The position numbers and the translations under genes were made by a program. Below, in pieces: positions 9,219 through 21,925 of a stretch of 64,000 bases of DNA. Source of the stretch: Phialocephala subalpina (taxonomy: Eukaryota; Ascomycota; Leotiomycetes; Helotiales; Mollisiaceae); the NCBI GenBank assembly GCA_900073065.1, contig FJOG01000024.1:593048-657047 (forward strand), read 5' to 3'. The notes beneath the pieces are model-generated. The model saw nothing but the letters and a program-made list of their open reading frames with translations, had not been told where the DNA came from and made no database searches. How positions within the stretch are numbered: position 1 is the stretch's first letter; every line of letters begins with the position of its first letter.

Positions 9219-11582
9219 ATGACACCAGCATCCATCCTCAGTCTCTTAGAGCTCATCTTCTTCTGGACTCTAATAATCCTAGCCGGTCTAACCCTAACCG
9301 TCGCCCTTTGCTGGGGCTTTGTTTTCGAGGCACTCTTCTGTGATAAAAAGTCTTTGAAATCGGTATTAGAACTGATTCCGGTGGTCGTCAGCGGGACTCC
9401 TGTCGATTTGATTTCGATTTGGGCTATTTTCAAGGTTTTATTTTGCTGCGATGGAAGATAGCAGCAATGAGAACGAGGTTTCATAAGACGAGGATTTGGT
9501 TTAGGAAAGTGTGGTTGGGTTTGAGGTTTGGGCATGAGAGTGGAGATGATGTATACCAGAAATTAGATGCCAAGACGCATGAGATTCGAGTGTTAAATAT
9601 TGCACCAGGGATCGGAAGTGAAATGGTCGAATGTGAACTCTAACACAATCACCGCGATGAAAGCAAAGTACAGTATCAAGCTCTGTCCTATACATGGGGC
9701 CCTCGTCATCAATTACAAACCATTCGAATGAATGGCGAGTTACTTCATGTGACAGCTGGTCTCGAAGCCGCGTTACGGCAGCTGCGACTTCCTAGTCGCG
9801 CACAGAAACTGTGGGTAGATGCGTTGTGTATCAGCCAGAAGGATCCGATTGAGTGAGGGAAGCAGGCGCTGGAAATGGGGGAAATATATACGCGTGCGAC
9901 AGAGGTGTATATCTGGCTTGGAAAAGAAACACGAACGAGTCGTGGGCGATGTCCTTTTTGTCCGACGGAAGTGGACAGAAGGATGTGGTCTAGTGGTTCG
10001 AATTAGACATCACGGAACATTTGAAGCGCCATGAACGGCAGTGGTATTCCGTCTTGCTGCTGTTCAGAAATGAGAATGGAAGCGCGTTTGGATCATCCAA
10101 GAAATTGCGTTCGCGAAGAGATTGGAGATCCTGTGTGGCGATCAAAGAGTGCCATGAGAGACTGCTGTCGCATGTGCAATGGCTTGGAACGAAGCGTATC
10201 TGAGTCGTCCTCTACTTAGGGATCGAATGGCGGATGTGTAGGGGTGTTCACCTAGGTACGAACCGTGGATTTTTTCTCTAAAATCTTGGGGGAGGTATCG
10301 ATGCAATATGAGGCACCGCCTACATTGCAGCAAAAGTTGCTAAGCAGGAGAGAAATACGAAAGCAGGCCTGCTTCGACTCTTATCACCTTACTTCAGGCG
10401 CATCACCTTGCTTTAGCCAGCGATGAACGTGACCGTGTCTAGGCCCTCATCAATCTGGCCAGCGACTGCCAGAATTCTTCAATCCCAATTAATTATGAGT
10501 GCTCGAAATGGGAAGCATACTTGCAAGTCGTGAGATGGCTGATTGAACGTCAGGGAATTCTTAACTAGCTTGTCTGTTCATACGCCTACGACTATATAAG
10601 CATGTGTCTAGTTCATCGCAGTACTTACTCTAGCTATCCCTCGTAGACTCCGTATTTTTACTGACCACAAGATGCACGTTCGAATATTAAATGTTACATA
10701 GAAGGGTACATTTTCACTGGATCAGCTATGCCATTTCGTGCTTCTGGGTCCGACAGAACTGATGCCCGATTCTTCTCTCGTCCAGTCGAGGGACTCCAAG
10801 ACCATGAGTCAGATATATCGCACAACACTCACCTCAAAGTTGTACTGAGAGTGAAAGGATGCCAGATCGAGAAGATTGGAGCAATGAAACTTCTCCTGTT
10901 ATATCGTTCGAACATCAAGCGTTGCTATTTGAGTAAAGAAACCAGGAGGCAGTACACAGTTGATTTGGTAGCGTGGCCGACTACCGCCCGAGCACGAAAG
11001 GCTATCTCGAAAGTCCGTATGGCGTACAGGTATTTCACAGACAGAATAAGCACCATCAACTCGACAAGCAGAAGGCGAAAGACGGAGGTATTCTATCGCA
11101 CCCTGACCTTCAATCGAACCGCTGATGGAAGCGATCCTCTTCTTGATTGGGGAATCATGTTCTCAGTCATCATCAACGGACCAAGCAACTTCCCCTCACC
11201 ATTTCCATGGCATGGTACCAGCACAGACGAAAATGAAAGAGTCATGGTGTACATCGAGCCCTTCGTGAACGCCATATTTCGCCTAGCGGCACTTCCCCAC
11301 ATCCTTGGCATATCAGAGTTTGGTAGCCTGTACATGTACAGCGGAGGAAGGCTGTGGAAGGAAGACTTGGAAGGATATGGAGTTTTCGTCATACTCGGAT
11401 GTAATACACCTCTTCTTCTCGAGAGCTACAGGGTAACGGCTTCAAGGAATGGAGATGTAGAGACACTCTTGCCATGCCACACTGTGGTCGGCGTAGCCTA
11501 TGTTCACGACTACATGTACGGAAGGGCTTTGGAAGAACTTGATGACGGTCTGTTTACCACTAGGATTCTGGATATAGTTTGA
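9219..11582 (+). pseudogene. Heterokaryon-incompatibility (HET) domain gene, decayed
   Basis: Diagnostic HET motifs are present in order: YQALSYTWGP, LWVDALCISQKDPIE, ATEVYIWLGKETR, VWIIQEIAFAKRLEILCGDQ, SDERDRV-stop-ALINLASD, and a C-terminal half that stays open from 10728 to 11582 (284 codons, with GCNTPLLL and VGVAYVHDYMYG near the end). The frame is broken by TAA 9641, TGA 9854, a frame change between about 9950 and 10086, then TGA 10155, TAG 10239, TAA 10341, TAG 10440, TAG 10566, TAG 10644 and TGA 10662. Where the family residue is predictable (W, Q or R codons), these fit C-to-T or G-to-A. A hydrophobic N-terminal segment at 9219-9350 may be the original first exon. HET proteins trigger cell death on fusion of incompatible hyphae; this copy cannot encode a full protein. 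Confidence 0.85.
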
Positions 11583-13612
11583 TCGTAGTACCCTTGGATC
11601 CTGATACCCTTTAGGTTCGCTTTGAGCTCATCTTTCAATCCCGTAGAACGACGACTCGGTAACTGCTTCCCGCCCCTCTGCGACATGAGAGTGAGGGGTT
11701 AGTACGAAGGAAAAGCCAGCAAAATCGCTATCCAAACAAGTATCACCACGAACAAGAACTCGGGACAGCGGAACCGAAGTATGAATTCTAGGCCCGGAAT
11801 ATATGAAACACTGCACGGATTTGCAGCTGCATAAAAAGAAAATTCGACGTGACTTTCACATGCTTCCAGGCTTCCGTCCCGAACTTGCAGACGGGACGTA
11901 AGATGAAAACTCTGCTCCATTTCAAACTTACCAAAACAGCAAGCAACACTTCCAAATAAGCGTCCACACGCGAGCATTTGATTAGCTGCATAAAACGATG
12001 CACAATTTGCACAAGGCTGCAATATGTAAGAGATTCAGCATCGATGATCCGAGCAGGGATGGTTGGGGTCGCACAGAGTTGGAGTACAGCTACGGCGGGT
12101 TGCTAAATGCTGCAGATGCAGTTGGCGTAAATGCCTCAGTTGAGCGCGTGACAGTAACAAGTTCGTGGGATGTGCGTGGGATGAGTTGTTTCATAGGTGT
12201 GAGTTGAGCCGCGAGACACCGCTGTTTGGTGTATTTTGTGCTTGCTGGAGATAGAATCGGTCTCGGCTTCGTACTCGGGATCTCTGTGTGCCGAGTTGGC
12301 GTAGTACAGAGGAGAGCATGAATCAAGTCGAATCGAGAATTCGGTACTGGACTTGGAAGATGGTAAGATAGCAAGATAGTCTTTTCCCAGGAAACTGGTA
12401 GCACCTTTTTATAAGAAAACACCCAATAGTAAGGACCTCTCCACGATTTTGTAGATAAGCGGAACGTTTCCATTCCCAACCGTAAATAAGCTTGCTGCAT
12501 GCAGGTTTCTTCTGGATTGGGAAGATTGTGCAGGTACCTACGTCTGAAGTAGTACAGGCCCATGGAAGCGAAGCTTGTTTCTGGATGTGCGCGTGAGCAA
12601 GAAGGACCAAACAAATCTGTGAACGAACTGGAGAAGATGAGGCAGGTCTTGTTAAAAGGCTTTGATCTTCGTCCAGTTTTATGGCTTCTTGTTGCAGGAA
12701 GCACTCCCAGGATCGGACAGTTTTGGCAAAAGGTTTGGACGGCAGCGAACGCCATAGCCGGGTGAGACCAGTCCTGGGTGTACACAAGGAGAGCTTTACG
12801 TTTGGTTGCCGGATTGAGGTATCCAATGACTTCGAGGGATTACAAAAGACGGGAGGAGGGCAGGAAGCTATTAGTTGTCGTACGTACGTAGCTGCAAAGT
12901 ATGTTCGAGCTTTTGCTCCAGCTAGAAGTCGACACAAAGTTATCAATTTCACATTGCCAATAGCCGTTGTAGACGTGCATTTTAATGGGGGCTGGTTCCA
13001 ATCGCTAGAGCACCCTAGTCAGCCTGACACATTTGGAACAGCAATATCTTAGTAGTATGAGTATCGAACCTCGAATATCATGTTGGCCATACCATGGATG
13101 ATGGTGTTAGTAACGGTGAAGAATGGCTCCAATGGTTGTAGAGGTAGAGATACTTTACGCCCCCATGCCGTAGATATTCCGAATTCATGGACCGCCGCTA
13201 TGGCGTCTTCGAAGCGCAAGGGATATGACGGCATCTGGTGGGGTCGAGTGGAAGGATTCTTTCTGTCCGCATTGTCGTTGTGCTTAAACGTAATAAACTC
13301 CCACGCCTTATATTGGCGATCAAGAACTCGATTCCGCTGTCAAATAACGCCCTCCTTCTCAGCAACGGGTACACGAATGGGAGCTTACAAGAATCGCAAC
13401 TCCTCGTCTGACCGAAAATGATCAATGAATTCTCCGACCACGTTTCTGACTCCCATCTGCGAGTTACACTGACATCCGGCAGACCGTTCTTCCGCTCGAA
13501 TTGGACTTGCACAGGGATATATTATCGCGATTGCCACCGAGCCAAAAGCTGGGAAAGCTGGACCTAGATCTGCTGCTGACTTGTTGGGAGCCAGGGAGAT
13601 ATTGTGACTGTG

Positions 13613-13640
13613 GTCATCCAGTCATCCAGTCATCCAGTCA
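13613..13640. repeat. Microsatellite (GTCATCCA)3
   Basis: Three perfect copies of the 8-bp unit GTCATCCA followed by a partial fourth copy. Confidence 0.8.
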
Positions 13641-15028
13641 GCCATCGATCGGAGGATTGGGGAAGATGATGTGCTCTCGGTACCCAAGGAATTGAAGATG
13701 GATGGCCTGACCAGCCGCATCCTTCTCGATGTGGTGTTGCCTTCCATTGTTCTTGGTGCCTTCGACGCATCTTGGCTGACTTGGTTCGGCCTTGGCCACC
13801 CATTTTCCGCCATGGCAGAGCTGCACGATTTATCATTGATCAATGAGCCATCGCCAGCGTACCTGCTTCTTGGCGTAAAAACTCGTTCGTGTGCTCTTGG
13901 CTGTGCTTCGTGGTGTTGAGATAGGATGTCCATCCTCCCTTTTTGGATCTCGCTGCAGCAGTAGGCAGGTATGGTCAGATGTGCTCGCATCGATGATTGC
14001 GAATTGTTTCGTCCAGTACATGTACAGCACACACTGTCTTATATCGTTAGAAAACTGCTGAGCCAAGATATCTTGGCTGGATCTTCGGTATGGGTAGGGT
14101 ACATGGGGAATGGGGTTACTCCATGCTATGCTAAATGGATAGAAAAGATCTAGGAAGATGTCTTCGACTTTTCTAGCTGCATGTACTTGCGTACTTGTCG
14201 GCCATTAACCGTAGTTGCCTCGCAGCTTCGGCATTCGTGGTGGACAGCGAATCTTGTGGGATGTTGGGGTGAGGGTTGAGAAAGTAGATCTTCAAAAGCA
14301 TGGGATTCGATAGAAAACAAATCGTCCCCATAAAAACTTGAACCCCGTCACCCCTACCTGACTTGTATGCGAGCCTCCCACACAGTCTTTCTCGTTCAGG
14401 GAAGCCGTCACTAGATAGTTGCCTTACTGCCGCTGTACGGGGTCTTGGAAGGAGTTCAACAATTGTACAAGGAGGCTTGCACTCCCACACGTCCCTGGCC
14501 CTACAACTTGATTCAAACTTCCTGCTTGGCTTCACCTTTGTAGTTTCCGAAAACGCTCAGGACATTGAGATCAACTGCTTGGCGGCCTACAACTGATTTT
14601 CGGTCAAGGCTCAAGTCACATATCGTCCCAGCTTGGCGCAGCTCTTGTTCTCATCGCCGTCGTCGCCTTCAGCTCCTCCTCGGCGGAAATAATCATAGGA
14701 AAGACTCGAAAGCTTCCTCCAACGAGATCAAATCAAAGCCTGGTCTCACGGCAAAGGCGTGCCGGTTGAATTTGGCCATCGCAGACCCCTGGACGTCCCA
14801 CTACGTTACTCCTGTGCAACGCTCGCGCGCAAATAATCTGCACGGTCTAGGTTCCCGCGTCAAAACCGAAGTAACCTCTTCCACTCCCATCTCGACAACA
14901 ACCCTCCTCCCGCAAGCTCCTGTGCGAGATCTAGACAGGGCGTGCGATCTCTCTTGCACGTTCTAGTCGATCTCAATTCTCTTCTCCACATCCCGCGAAA
15001 CCTGACTTCCTCTCCTTACACCGTCATC

Positions 15029-15040
15029 ATGGGTTTCTAA
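15029..15040 (+). promoter_or_regulatory. Possible upstream ORF (M-G-F-stop) in kinase leader
   Basis: ATGGGTTTCTAA lies about 205 bases before the kinase ATG in sequence that is gene-free and CT-rich, as in a 5' leader. Whether it is transcribed depends on the transcription start, which is not visible. Confidence 0.3.
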
Positions 15041-15244
15041 CAATTTAAACCACACCCCACGTACGGTACGTCGACGACAGCATTTGTGGAGGAGTACTAG
15101 CCTGCTGACCTACAACAGCAGGAGAATCCTAATCTGCGAGCTGTCTTTCACCAGCTTCAAAGATCTCCTTCAACGTCAAATACATAGTTCTCTCGTCCTA
15201 GTTGAAAATCCGAGTAGAAAATCGCCGGTTGCGTACACTTCACC

Positions 15245-17464
15245 ATGCCTTCCACGGCCTTGATACCGCAACCACACCAAAATCCACACCTGAACCACGA
15301 GCTTCTCCACAACACTCTCGCAGGACTGCAATTGGACTCTCAGTCCTCTGCCAGTTCTAGTTTCCCTTCGTCGCCCGAATCGCGTCCATTCGATCTTCAC
15401 GATCCAATTCCTGAAGAAGACGAGGAAACAGGAAGTGAAGCAGGAAATGAGCCGATTACACCCCTCGAGGCGCACCAATTACTCCCGAATGCACTTACAG
15501 GCACGATGAATGGCTCCGAGAAGACTGCCAATGTGGCTACGGTATTGTCGACGTGTGATCAATACCTCGAGGCTGGTGCGGCTCTCAAACCAAGCCAAGG
15601 AAAGAGCCTCCCAACTTCTGCACCTGCCGAGCATACCCCCCGACCTCCTTCTCAAAAGAACTCTTCGGAGAAACCTTCCATCTTGAGGAGAGTCATGTCC
15701 GGATTATCGAAGAAGCACACGAGTAGTCCCAATGGCGGAGGTCATAATTCAACCCAGCTTGATGGCAGTGCCATGCCTATTGTGAACGCGTCTGATCCGA
15801 ATTTTGAGAAGGAGCACCGAAAGATGTCAGTCGGACGAATTTCTGCGGCGAATTCTCCTGCGGCGACTCGAACAAACACCCCACCATCTCCCACCTCTAC
15901 TGCGGAAGTCGACAAGCGATTCATTACTCCAAGCAAGGAGCCACAACCTCAGGAGTTGTTCGCGAGCAGCCGAAAGAAGAATCGTTCGTCTACTGGTTTT
16001 AGTTTCCGAGACAAAATTTCCAGTACCAAGAATAAGATCTCGATCGGTCCTAATGAAAAGGATGCATCGCCAGACCGTCGAAATCGTGCCACCAGTGTTG
16101 ACCTAGATGCTCCAGGTGTTGAGCTCGCGCTTGCCCGCTCTCGATCAATCTCCCGGTCATCGAATCCGAAAGACGAAGAAGCAGTAGAAGCTCCAGCCCC
16201 AGAGCCACAGCTGCCAGGTCGATCAGTGTGGCCGGCAATCGCTGAGGAAGGTACTGGAGTCAAGGCTCGACGACTGAGCTTGAGTCTACCCGATGACTTG
16301 ATTGTTGAAGTGCACGATCTGTACACTGATTTCGACGATCGAAGCAAATTGGGTCTGAAGGGAAAGTCGATTGGGAAGGGTGCAACTGCCAATGTGAGAC
16401 TGGTCGTCCGTAGAGGTCGTGCATCGGAGGTGTATGCAGCCAAGGAGTTCAGAGGCAAGTCGACCAACGAGAAGACTGAGGATTACGAGAAGAAGATCAA
16501 GTCTGAATACTGCATTGCCAAGAGCGCCCATCATCCCAACATCGTAGAGACTGTTGAATTGTGTACACACAATGGACGATGGACCCATGTCATGCAGTAC
16601 TGCAGTGAAGGGGACCTGCTGAACTTGATTAGCCTCAAGTATCTGTCTAAGGATGATCATCTGTCCAGTCGACTCTGCATCTTTAAGCAGCTCATCCGAG
16701 GAGTAGACTATCTTCACGGCCACGGAATTGCGCACCGCGACATCAAGCCGGAGAACTTACTTATCACCAAGGACGGCTGCCTGAAGATCACCGACTTTGG
16801 CGTTTCCGAGGTCTTCGCTGGTAAGCATCCAGGAGTTCGATCAGCTGGTGGAGAATGCGGCAAGGACATGGGTGAGATTCGACTTTGCCAGCCAGGCATG
16901 TGTGGAAGTCCTCCGTACATGGCACCAGAGGTCATCGCAAAGACTGGTAAGCTCGAAGCCTTGTGACTATGACGACGCTAATCGTTGGCAGGGGACTATG
17001 ACCCTCGTCTGGCAGACTCTTGGAGCGTTGCTGTTGTGGAGGTGTGCATAACTGCCAACGGCGTGCTGTGGAATGAGGCCATCCCAGGGACCAATTCATC
17101 GTATGATGAACTCGTTCGTGGTTGGGACAAATGGATGGCAAAGCATGACGGGGGAGCAAACATCTCAGGAGTCGACTACCCACACGTCAATTTCTTTGAC
17201 AAGTTCGTCAACCCGCCTGCTCTGAGACGTCTCCTCTTGGCAATGCTTCATCCAGACCCCGCCAAACGTGTCTCAGTCTCGCAAGTCGCAAACAATGGGT
17301 GGTTAAAGGGCATCGAATGCTGCCAGCCAGACAGTAACGGCCCTTGCACCATTAACATTTCAAAGCCCAAGGTTTTCACCAAGGTCGTCCAACACAACCA
17401 CCTCCCACCCAAGCATCACCACGGCCACAAGCTTGTGCGTCTCCCAGGATCCACGGCCATGTAA
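15245..17464 (+). CDS. HAL-family serine/threonine protein kinase
   Basis: Two exons, 15245-16946 and 16992-17464, giving 724 aa. About 370 disordered Ser/Pro-rich residues precede the kinase domain. The domain has the glycine loop GKGATANV (about 377), the VAIK-type lysine K400 in YAAKEF, HRD with D499 (HRDIKPENLL), DFG at 517-519, and a long activation segment ending CGSPPYMAPEV. The segment RSAGGECGKDMGEIRLCQPGMCGS and the later NGVLW and RRLLLAMLHPDPAKR are typical of the fungal HAL4/HAL5/SAT4 group, which in yeast stabilises potassium and nutrient transporters under salt stress. Here the expected 'DVWSCAI' helix reads DSWSVAV. The C-terminus is His/Pro-rich. SSK1 lies downstream on the same strand. 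Confidence 0.9.
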
Positions 17465-19584
17465 ATGAAAGTACGATACCATTTCCTTTGTCCTGCATAA
17501 CGGCGGCGGCATTACTGTAATTTAGCGCGGCGTACGGAACTGTTTATATGGGCGGACTGATCGGTGAGTCGTTATGATTCCCTCTGGGCTTCAAAATGGG
17601 ATACTGCGTCTGGAGTTTGCTGGTTGCTGCTGAGACACGTCTTCTTTCGTGTATCTTGGCTTCTTTGCTGTACATGGTGTGGACGAAGCATGAGTTGCTG
17701 CATTGGTGGAGTTGCAGGTTGTTTTCTTTTCGGTGGTTGTTGTTGCTGAGAGGTGGCTGTTGAGAAGTGAGGTTCATGCTTCAGTCGATTGAGTCGAGTG
17801 GTGGTGGCTTTTAGGCTCCGACTTGATGAGATGAGACCGACTACCAGTGCACATAACATACAGCTTCCCAGATGCTTTCGTTAGAAAGTGTTTAAATGGA
17901 AATTGCATATAAAATTTGTTGGTGGCTATGAGCAATGATACAGTGTGATTTGGAATGGTTTTCTTCGAAGCTTGGTAGGCGAGCTCGATTTCATGTGGTC
18001 TCGCTTTTCTCAATGACATCGCTCCCTTTCCATTCAAAATTTTCTTTCCCGTCTATATATATTTACGTGTAGGTACGTGTAGGTACGTGTAGGTACGTGA
18101 GTATTACGTGCGACTTACGTGCGAGTGCTTGTTGGGACGTATAAAGGTGTTTAAGTAATGTTTTCTCCTTGCTCGAAAACTGGACGGTGACATCGCTTCA
18201 CTTGTTCTGGAAGATTTTCTTTCCCGCCGATATATGTTTATGTGGTAGGACGTGCGAGTACGTGTTTGGACGTGTAAATGTGTCTCAAGTATGTTCTGTG
18301 GTTCTGTGAAGATAGAACGTCTCTCTCTTCACTCCTATATGCTAGCCGAAGAGAGAGAAAGGGGTGGTACGACCACACAACGAACTTAGCAAGACGTCGA
18401 ACTTCAGTTTTCTTGGTCTTCTCGCAAAATCGTTTTCCTCCCACTTTCAGTAATATTGAGATCTTACTTTATGCTATCCACAAAATCAATATTCCTCCCA
18501 AGACTTCAACTGCCAAAAGCGAGGGTAAATCGTCATGGAGATGATCATCCTAAGAACGAAATTGGGATCTCTAAAGACCAGCTTCAGAAATCTGGGTTTG
18601 CTATGGTCTTTTTCATATTCTTAAAAGACAAGCATAGACAGCAGCTTCAGCTGCATGAGGGAGTACTCATGTCGTTGGAAGAGGTTTGGAGGCGCAAACT
18701 CTATTCAAAAAAGCATTGATGAACATCCGATCCTAGCTCTATATGTGGAGACCCATTGCCAAGGGAAATGTCTTGTACGACTTGTTCTCATCTAAACAAA
18801 GAAGTGCTACTCGGTCTCATCTGCATACCGAAAAGTCTGTCTCTACCCCTCCAGATTCAAATCCAAGTCAGTCTCAAGCCCTGCCGAGGCCGTTGAACGC
18901 CACAATCCAACCCCAAGATATCAAGCCTCCAAACATCGCAACAGCTCCGTTTCCCACCCTTCACCGAGCAGCGGTCGTGGCGATGGCAAACCCAATACTG
19001 GTATTCTTGCATTATGGTGGCAAATGCCTGGGTAAAGGGATGCCAATCATCTCGCTATGTGAGGCCAATTTCAAGATTTCCATGACCAGGGATAGCTTGC
19101 ACCCCTCGAGATCGTGCTCGCTTCTAGTTTTCGCCCTTGCTGATGATAGGGGAGAAGTGCGAATGAAATGATGCGAGGCCGCAAGCTGGCGCGGTCAATG
19201 GCGAAAAAAATATTATTGAGCTTGGAAGGAAAGGGACGGTTTGGGGATTGAAGTGAATGTAGCATTGAAAATGGCCCCTTCGGTTTTGCTAATTATACCA
19301 TGACCCACGCGGTAGCAGGATGAAAGCGAATTGATTTCATTTTATAACTTGACTGCCTGGATCGAGATCGAGTCCTGTACATCCATCACGCAAGCATCCA
19401 CGTCTCCGCGAAAAAGCGCAGTGCAACAATTCGGTACCTGATACTTTGTACGACGAGTAACGAGAGCTCCATCAGAGCTCCACAAACGACACCTACACCT
19501 ACCACGTCGTCCTCAACAGCAACAGCACGTCCGCAAGAACGTGCTGGCAGTCTTCGCAGGCCGCACAGCCTGTCGAAGGCTTCA
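17465..19584. other. Intergenic region between kinase and SSK1
   Basis: Contains the kinase 3' region, a duplicated ACGTG-rich repeat block (18010-18300) and the SSK1 promoter and leader. Open frames at 18278-18719 and 18743-19171 have no recognisable domain. Confidence 0.5.
18010..18300. repeat. ACGTG-rich minisatellite and diverged block duplication
   Basis: GTAGGTACGT recurs in perfect tandem around 18070-18100, followed by further ACGTG copies to about 18125. The block from GACATCGCT through TTTTCTTTCCCG, an AT stretch and the ACGTG run (about 18014-18150) recurs in diverged form at about 18189-18285, roughly 175 bases later, in the same orientation. Confidence 0.65.
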
Positions 19585-21925
19585 ATGGCGAGATCGATAG
19601 GAGAACGACTGCGAGCCAAGTTTTCCCGAAGACATTCCACCGCATCGACCATCTCCCACTCTTCCGCAGACGGCGAAGCCCAAGCAGCAGCTACACCGTC
19701 GCCAGCGCCTTCCCGGACTCTCCAATCGCACGCCAGCCGTGGTAGTCAACGCCCATCGTCGACAATAGACAGCGCAACAATTGAGGAGGAAGGGAAGGAT
19801 GTTGCAGCACGTGGAGTTCATGTTCACAGTGTTGACGCTGGTGAGGCAACTAGGGCCGATGAACGGGACGCCTCCGGAGACCCAAAAACCTTAGAATACC
19901 AACCAAGCAACGATCTACACGAAACTGCAGCACCTTCATCCAAACTTCTCGAAGCTGGTATTGACGACAAACCTAAGCACGACAGCATCTCGACGGTCGA
20001 TTTTTCTACTCCGAGTACCGATATCTTGCCTGTGCCCGAGGAGGACGAGGATGAGCATCTAGCAGAGGAGAGAGGCGAGAAGATAGCAAGCATCCAATTC
20101 GATACACCTACATACGGTCCTGCCAACCCCAACAATAGTAAACCAGACCTTCCTAGACGACAAAGCTTGCTGCCTGCCCAACAAACGAAATTGATCAAGA
20201 CTCTGCTGGAGACTGATCTGCCATCAGAAGCGCGAGCTGCGAGCCTCGATTACTTCACCAATAACGGCCCCTCCACGATAAGCCCCAATATGGTGAGCAG
20301 GAAGATTTGGGTCAAGCGCCCTGGTGCATCGGCCACTCTAGTCACTATAAATGAGGATGATTTGGTTGATGATGTGAGGGATATGATATTGAAGAAGTAT
20401 GCCAACTCGTTGGGACGAAGCTTCGACTCTCCAGACGTCACTTTGAGGATAGTACCCAGGGAACAACGGCAAGAGAGGACTTTAGGACCGGAGGAGCCGA
20501 TGAGCAGAACACTCGATGCATACTTTCCTGGAGGTCAGACCGTGGAAGAAGCCTTGGTCATTGACGTGCCCTTGCGAAGAACACCAAAACCAAGTCCTCA
20601 ACCGCAGAACCGATACTACGATGAGCAGCGACCAATGGAGACTGGATCCGACTATTTCCCTCCTATGCCAGTGCCCGCAGCAGCACAATCTTCACCACAT
20701 CTACCAACCGTTCTACCAGCAGGTGTCAACGGTAATCCCCATACGACACTGACGGCACATTCTATGTCTGTTTTGACAACAGGTCATGTCCCAGCACTTC
20801 CGTCCCCAGGCAGCACTACGAGAAGACATCACAGAGAAAGACCTCGAATCGGGCGTCAACACACCTCTTCACCTACAGTTCTCAATGGCTCAGTATCTCA
20901 ACCAGCGGTGAACAATGGTACGCAAGCATACATTGGTCGAACGCGTTCAAGAACTCACTCCAGTGCCTCAGAACATTCAAGTGCCCCTCCAGCAGCACCT
21001 CCCCTCCCCACCCCTCCCGCGCCACAAGCACAAAATCATGACCTTGCATCGCAAATACAACGAGTTGCTACACCACCACCTCGAATTTCCTCTCCTCGTC
21101 CACGAAACAATCGACCAAAGAAGTCTAAGAAAGCAAATGGGGATCACCCTTCACTTCCAGCAGGCATGCTCAACGGCGCCGTCCCTCCAATCAATGTCCT
21201 AATCGTCGAAGACAACATCATCAACCTCAAGCTCCTCGAAGCGTTCATGAAGCGCCTAAAAGTCCGCTGGCAAACCGCAATGAATGGACGAGAAGCAGTG
21301 ACCAAATGGCGAGCTGGAGGCTTCCATTTAGTGCTAATGGATATCCAACTTCCCATTATGAGCGGTCTTGAAGCTACGAAGGAGATCAGACGGTTAGAAC
21401 GGTTGAATTCGATAGGAGTATTTAGCAGTAGTGCCTCTTCCAGTGCTCCGGAACAAGGACCAGATGAGCCTTCGGGGGAGGATAAGTTGCCGAGTTCGGT
21501 GTTGTTTAAGAGTCCGGTTATTATCGTGGCACTTACGGCTTCGTCGTTGCAGTCTGATCGTCATGAGGCGTTGGCGGCGGGTTGCAATGACTTTTTGACA
21601 AAGGTATGCTTCCGGTCTCCTATCCTCTTCCTTCACTCCCAGAAGAGTTCCTCACTAACACCTCTACCAGCCAGTAAATTTCGTCTGGCTCGAACGAAAA
21701 GTAATGGAGTGGGGCTGCATGCAAGCCCTAATTGACTTCGACGGCTGGCGCAAGTGGAAAGATTTCTCCCAAAACAATACGGAAACTGAGAAAGAGAAGA
21801 GCGGAAAAGCCATCGTGGCAGCGAAGAAGAAGAAGAATCGGGCGAGCTTGGGAAGTAATCCGGGAGGAAGCACGAGTCGATTGGCTGTGCATGAGGAGGG
21901 GCCTGAGACTGTCGCTGTTTCCTAA
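19585..21925 (+). CDS. SSK1: Response regulator of the osmosensing HOG phosphorelay (SSK1)
   Basis: Two exons, 19585-21603 and 21671-21925 (intron 67 nt, phase 0), giving 757 aa. The first 530 residues are mostly disordered but contain a folded segment (SRKIWVKRPG through EEALVIDVP, about 235-330) found in filamentous-fungal SSK1. The receiver domain spans about 537-690, with acidic pair E542/D543 (NVLIVEDN), phosphoacceptor D586 in VLMDIQLPIMSG, the conserved ALTAS, and K673 in FLTK just before the intron. An insertion rich in Ser, Glu and Pro (about 605-635) interrupts the receiver. The C-terminus is lysine-rich. In the family this protein takes phosphate from YPD1 and, when unphosphorylated, activates the SSK2-type MAPKKK. 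Confidence 0.93.

Larger units (their letters stand above)
11583..15244. other. 3.7-kb stretch without supportable genes
   Basis: Several fairly long minus-strand frames occur (231 aa at 12090-12785, 209 aa at 12323-12952, 104 aa at 13198-13512, 136 aa at 13622-14032). They overlap one another, mostly start at non-ATG codons and show no domain. The last 250 bases or more before 15245 are probably the leader of the kinase gene, including a tiny upstream ORF. Confidence 0.5.

Noticed and set aside
10728..11582. 284-aa ORF as an independent gene
   Set aside because: Its frame continues upstream through stop codons into HET motifs, so it is the open 3' part of the HET pseudogene.
12090..12785. 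231-aa minus-strand ORF (and the overlapping 209-aa frame to 12952)
   Set aside because: Starts with GTG, overlaps another frame of similar length, and shows no domain or splice-supported extension.
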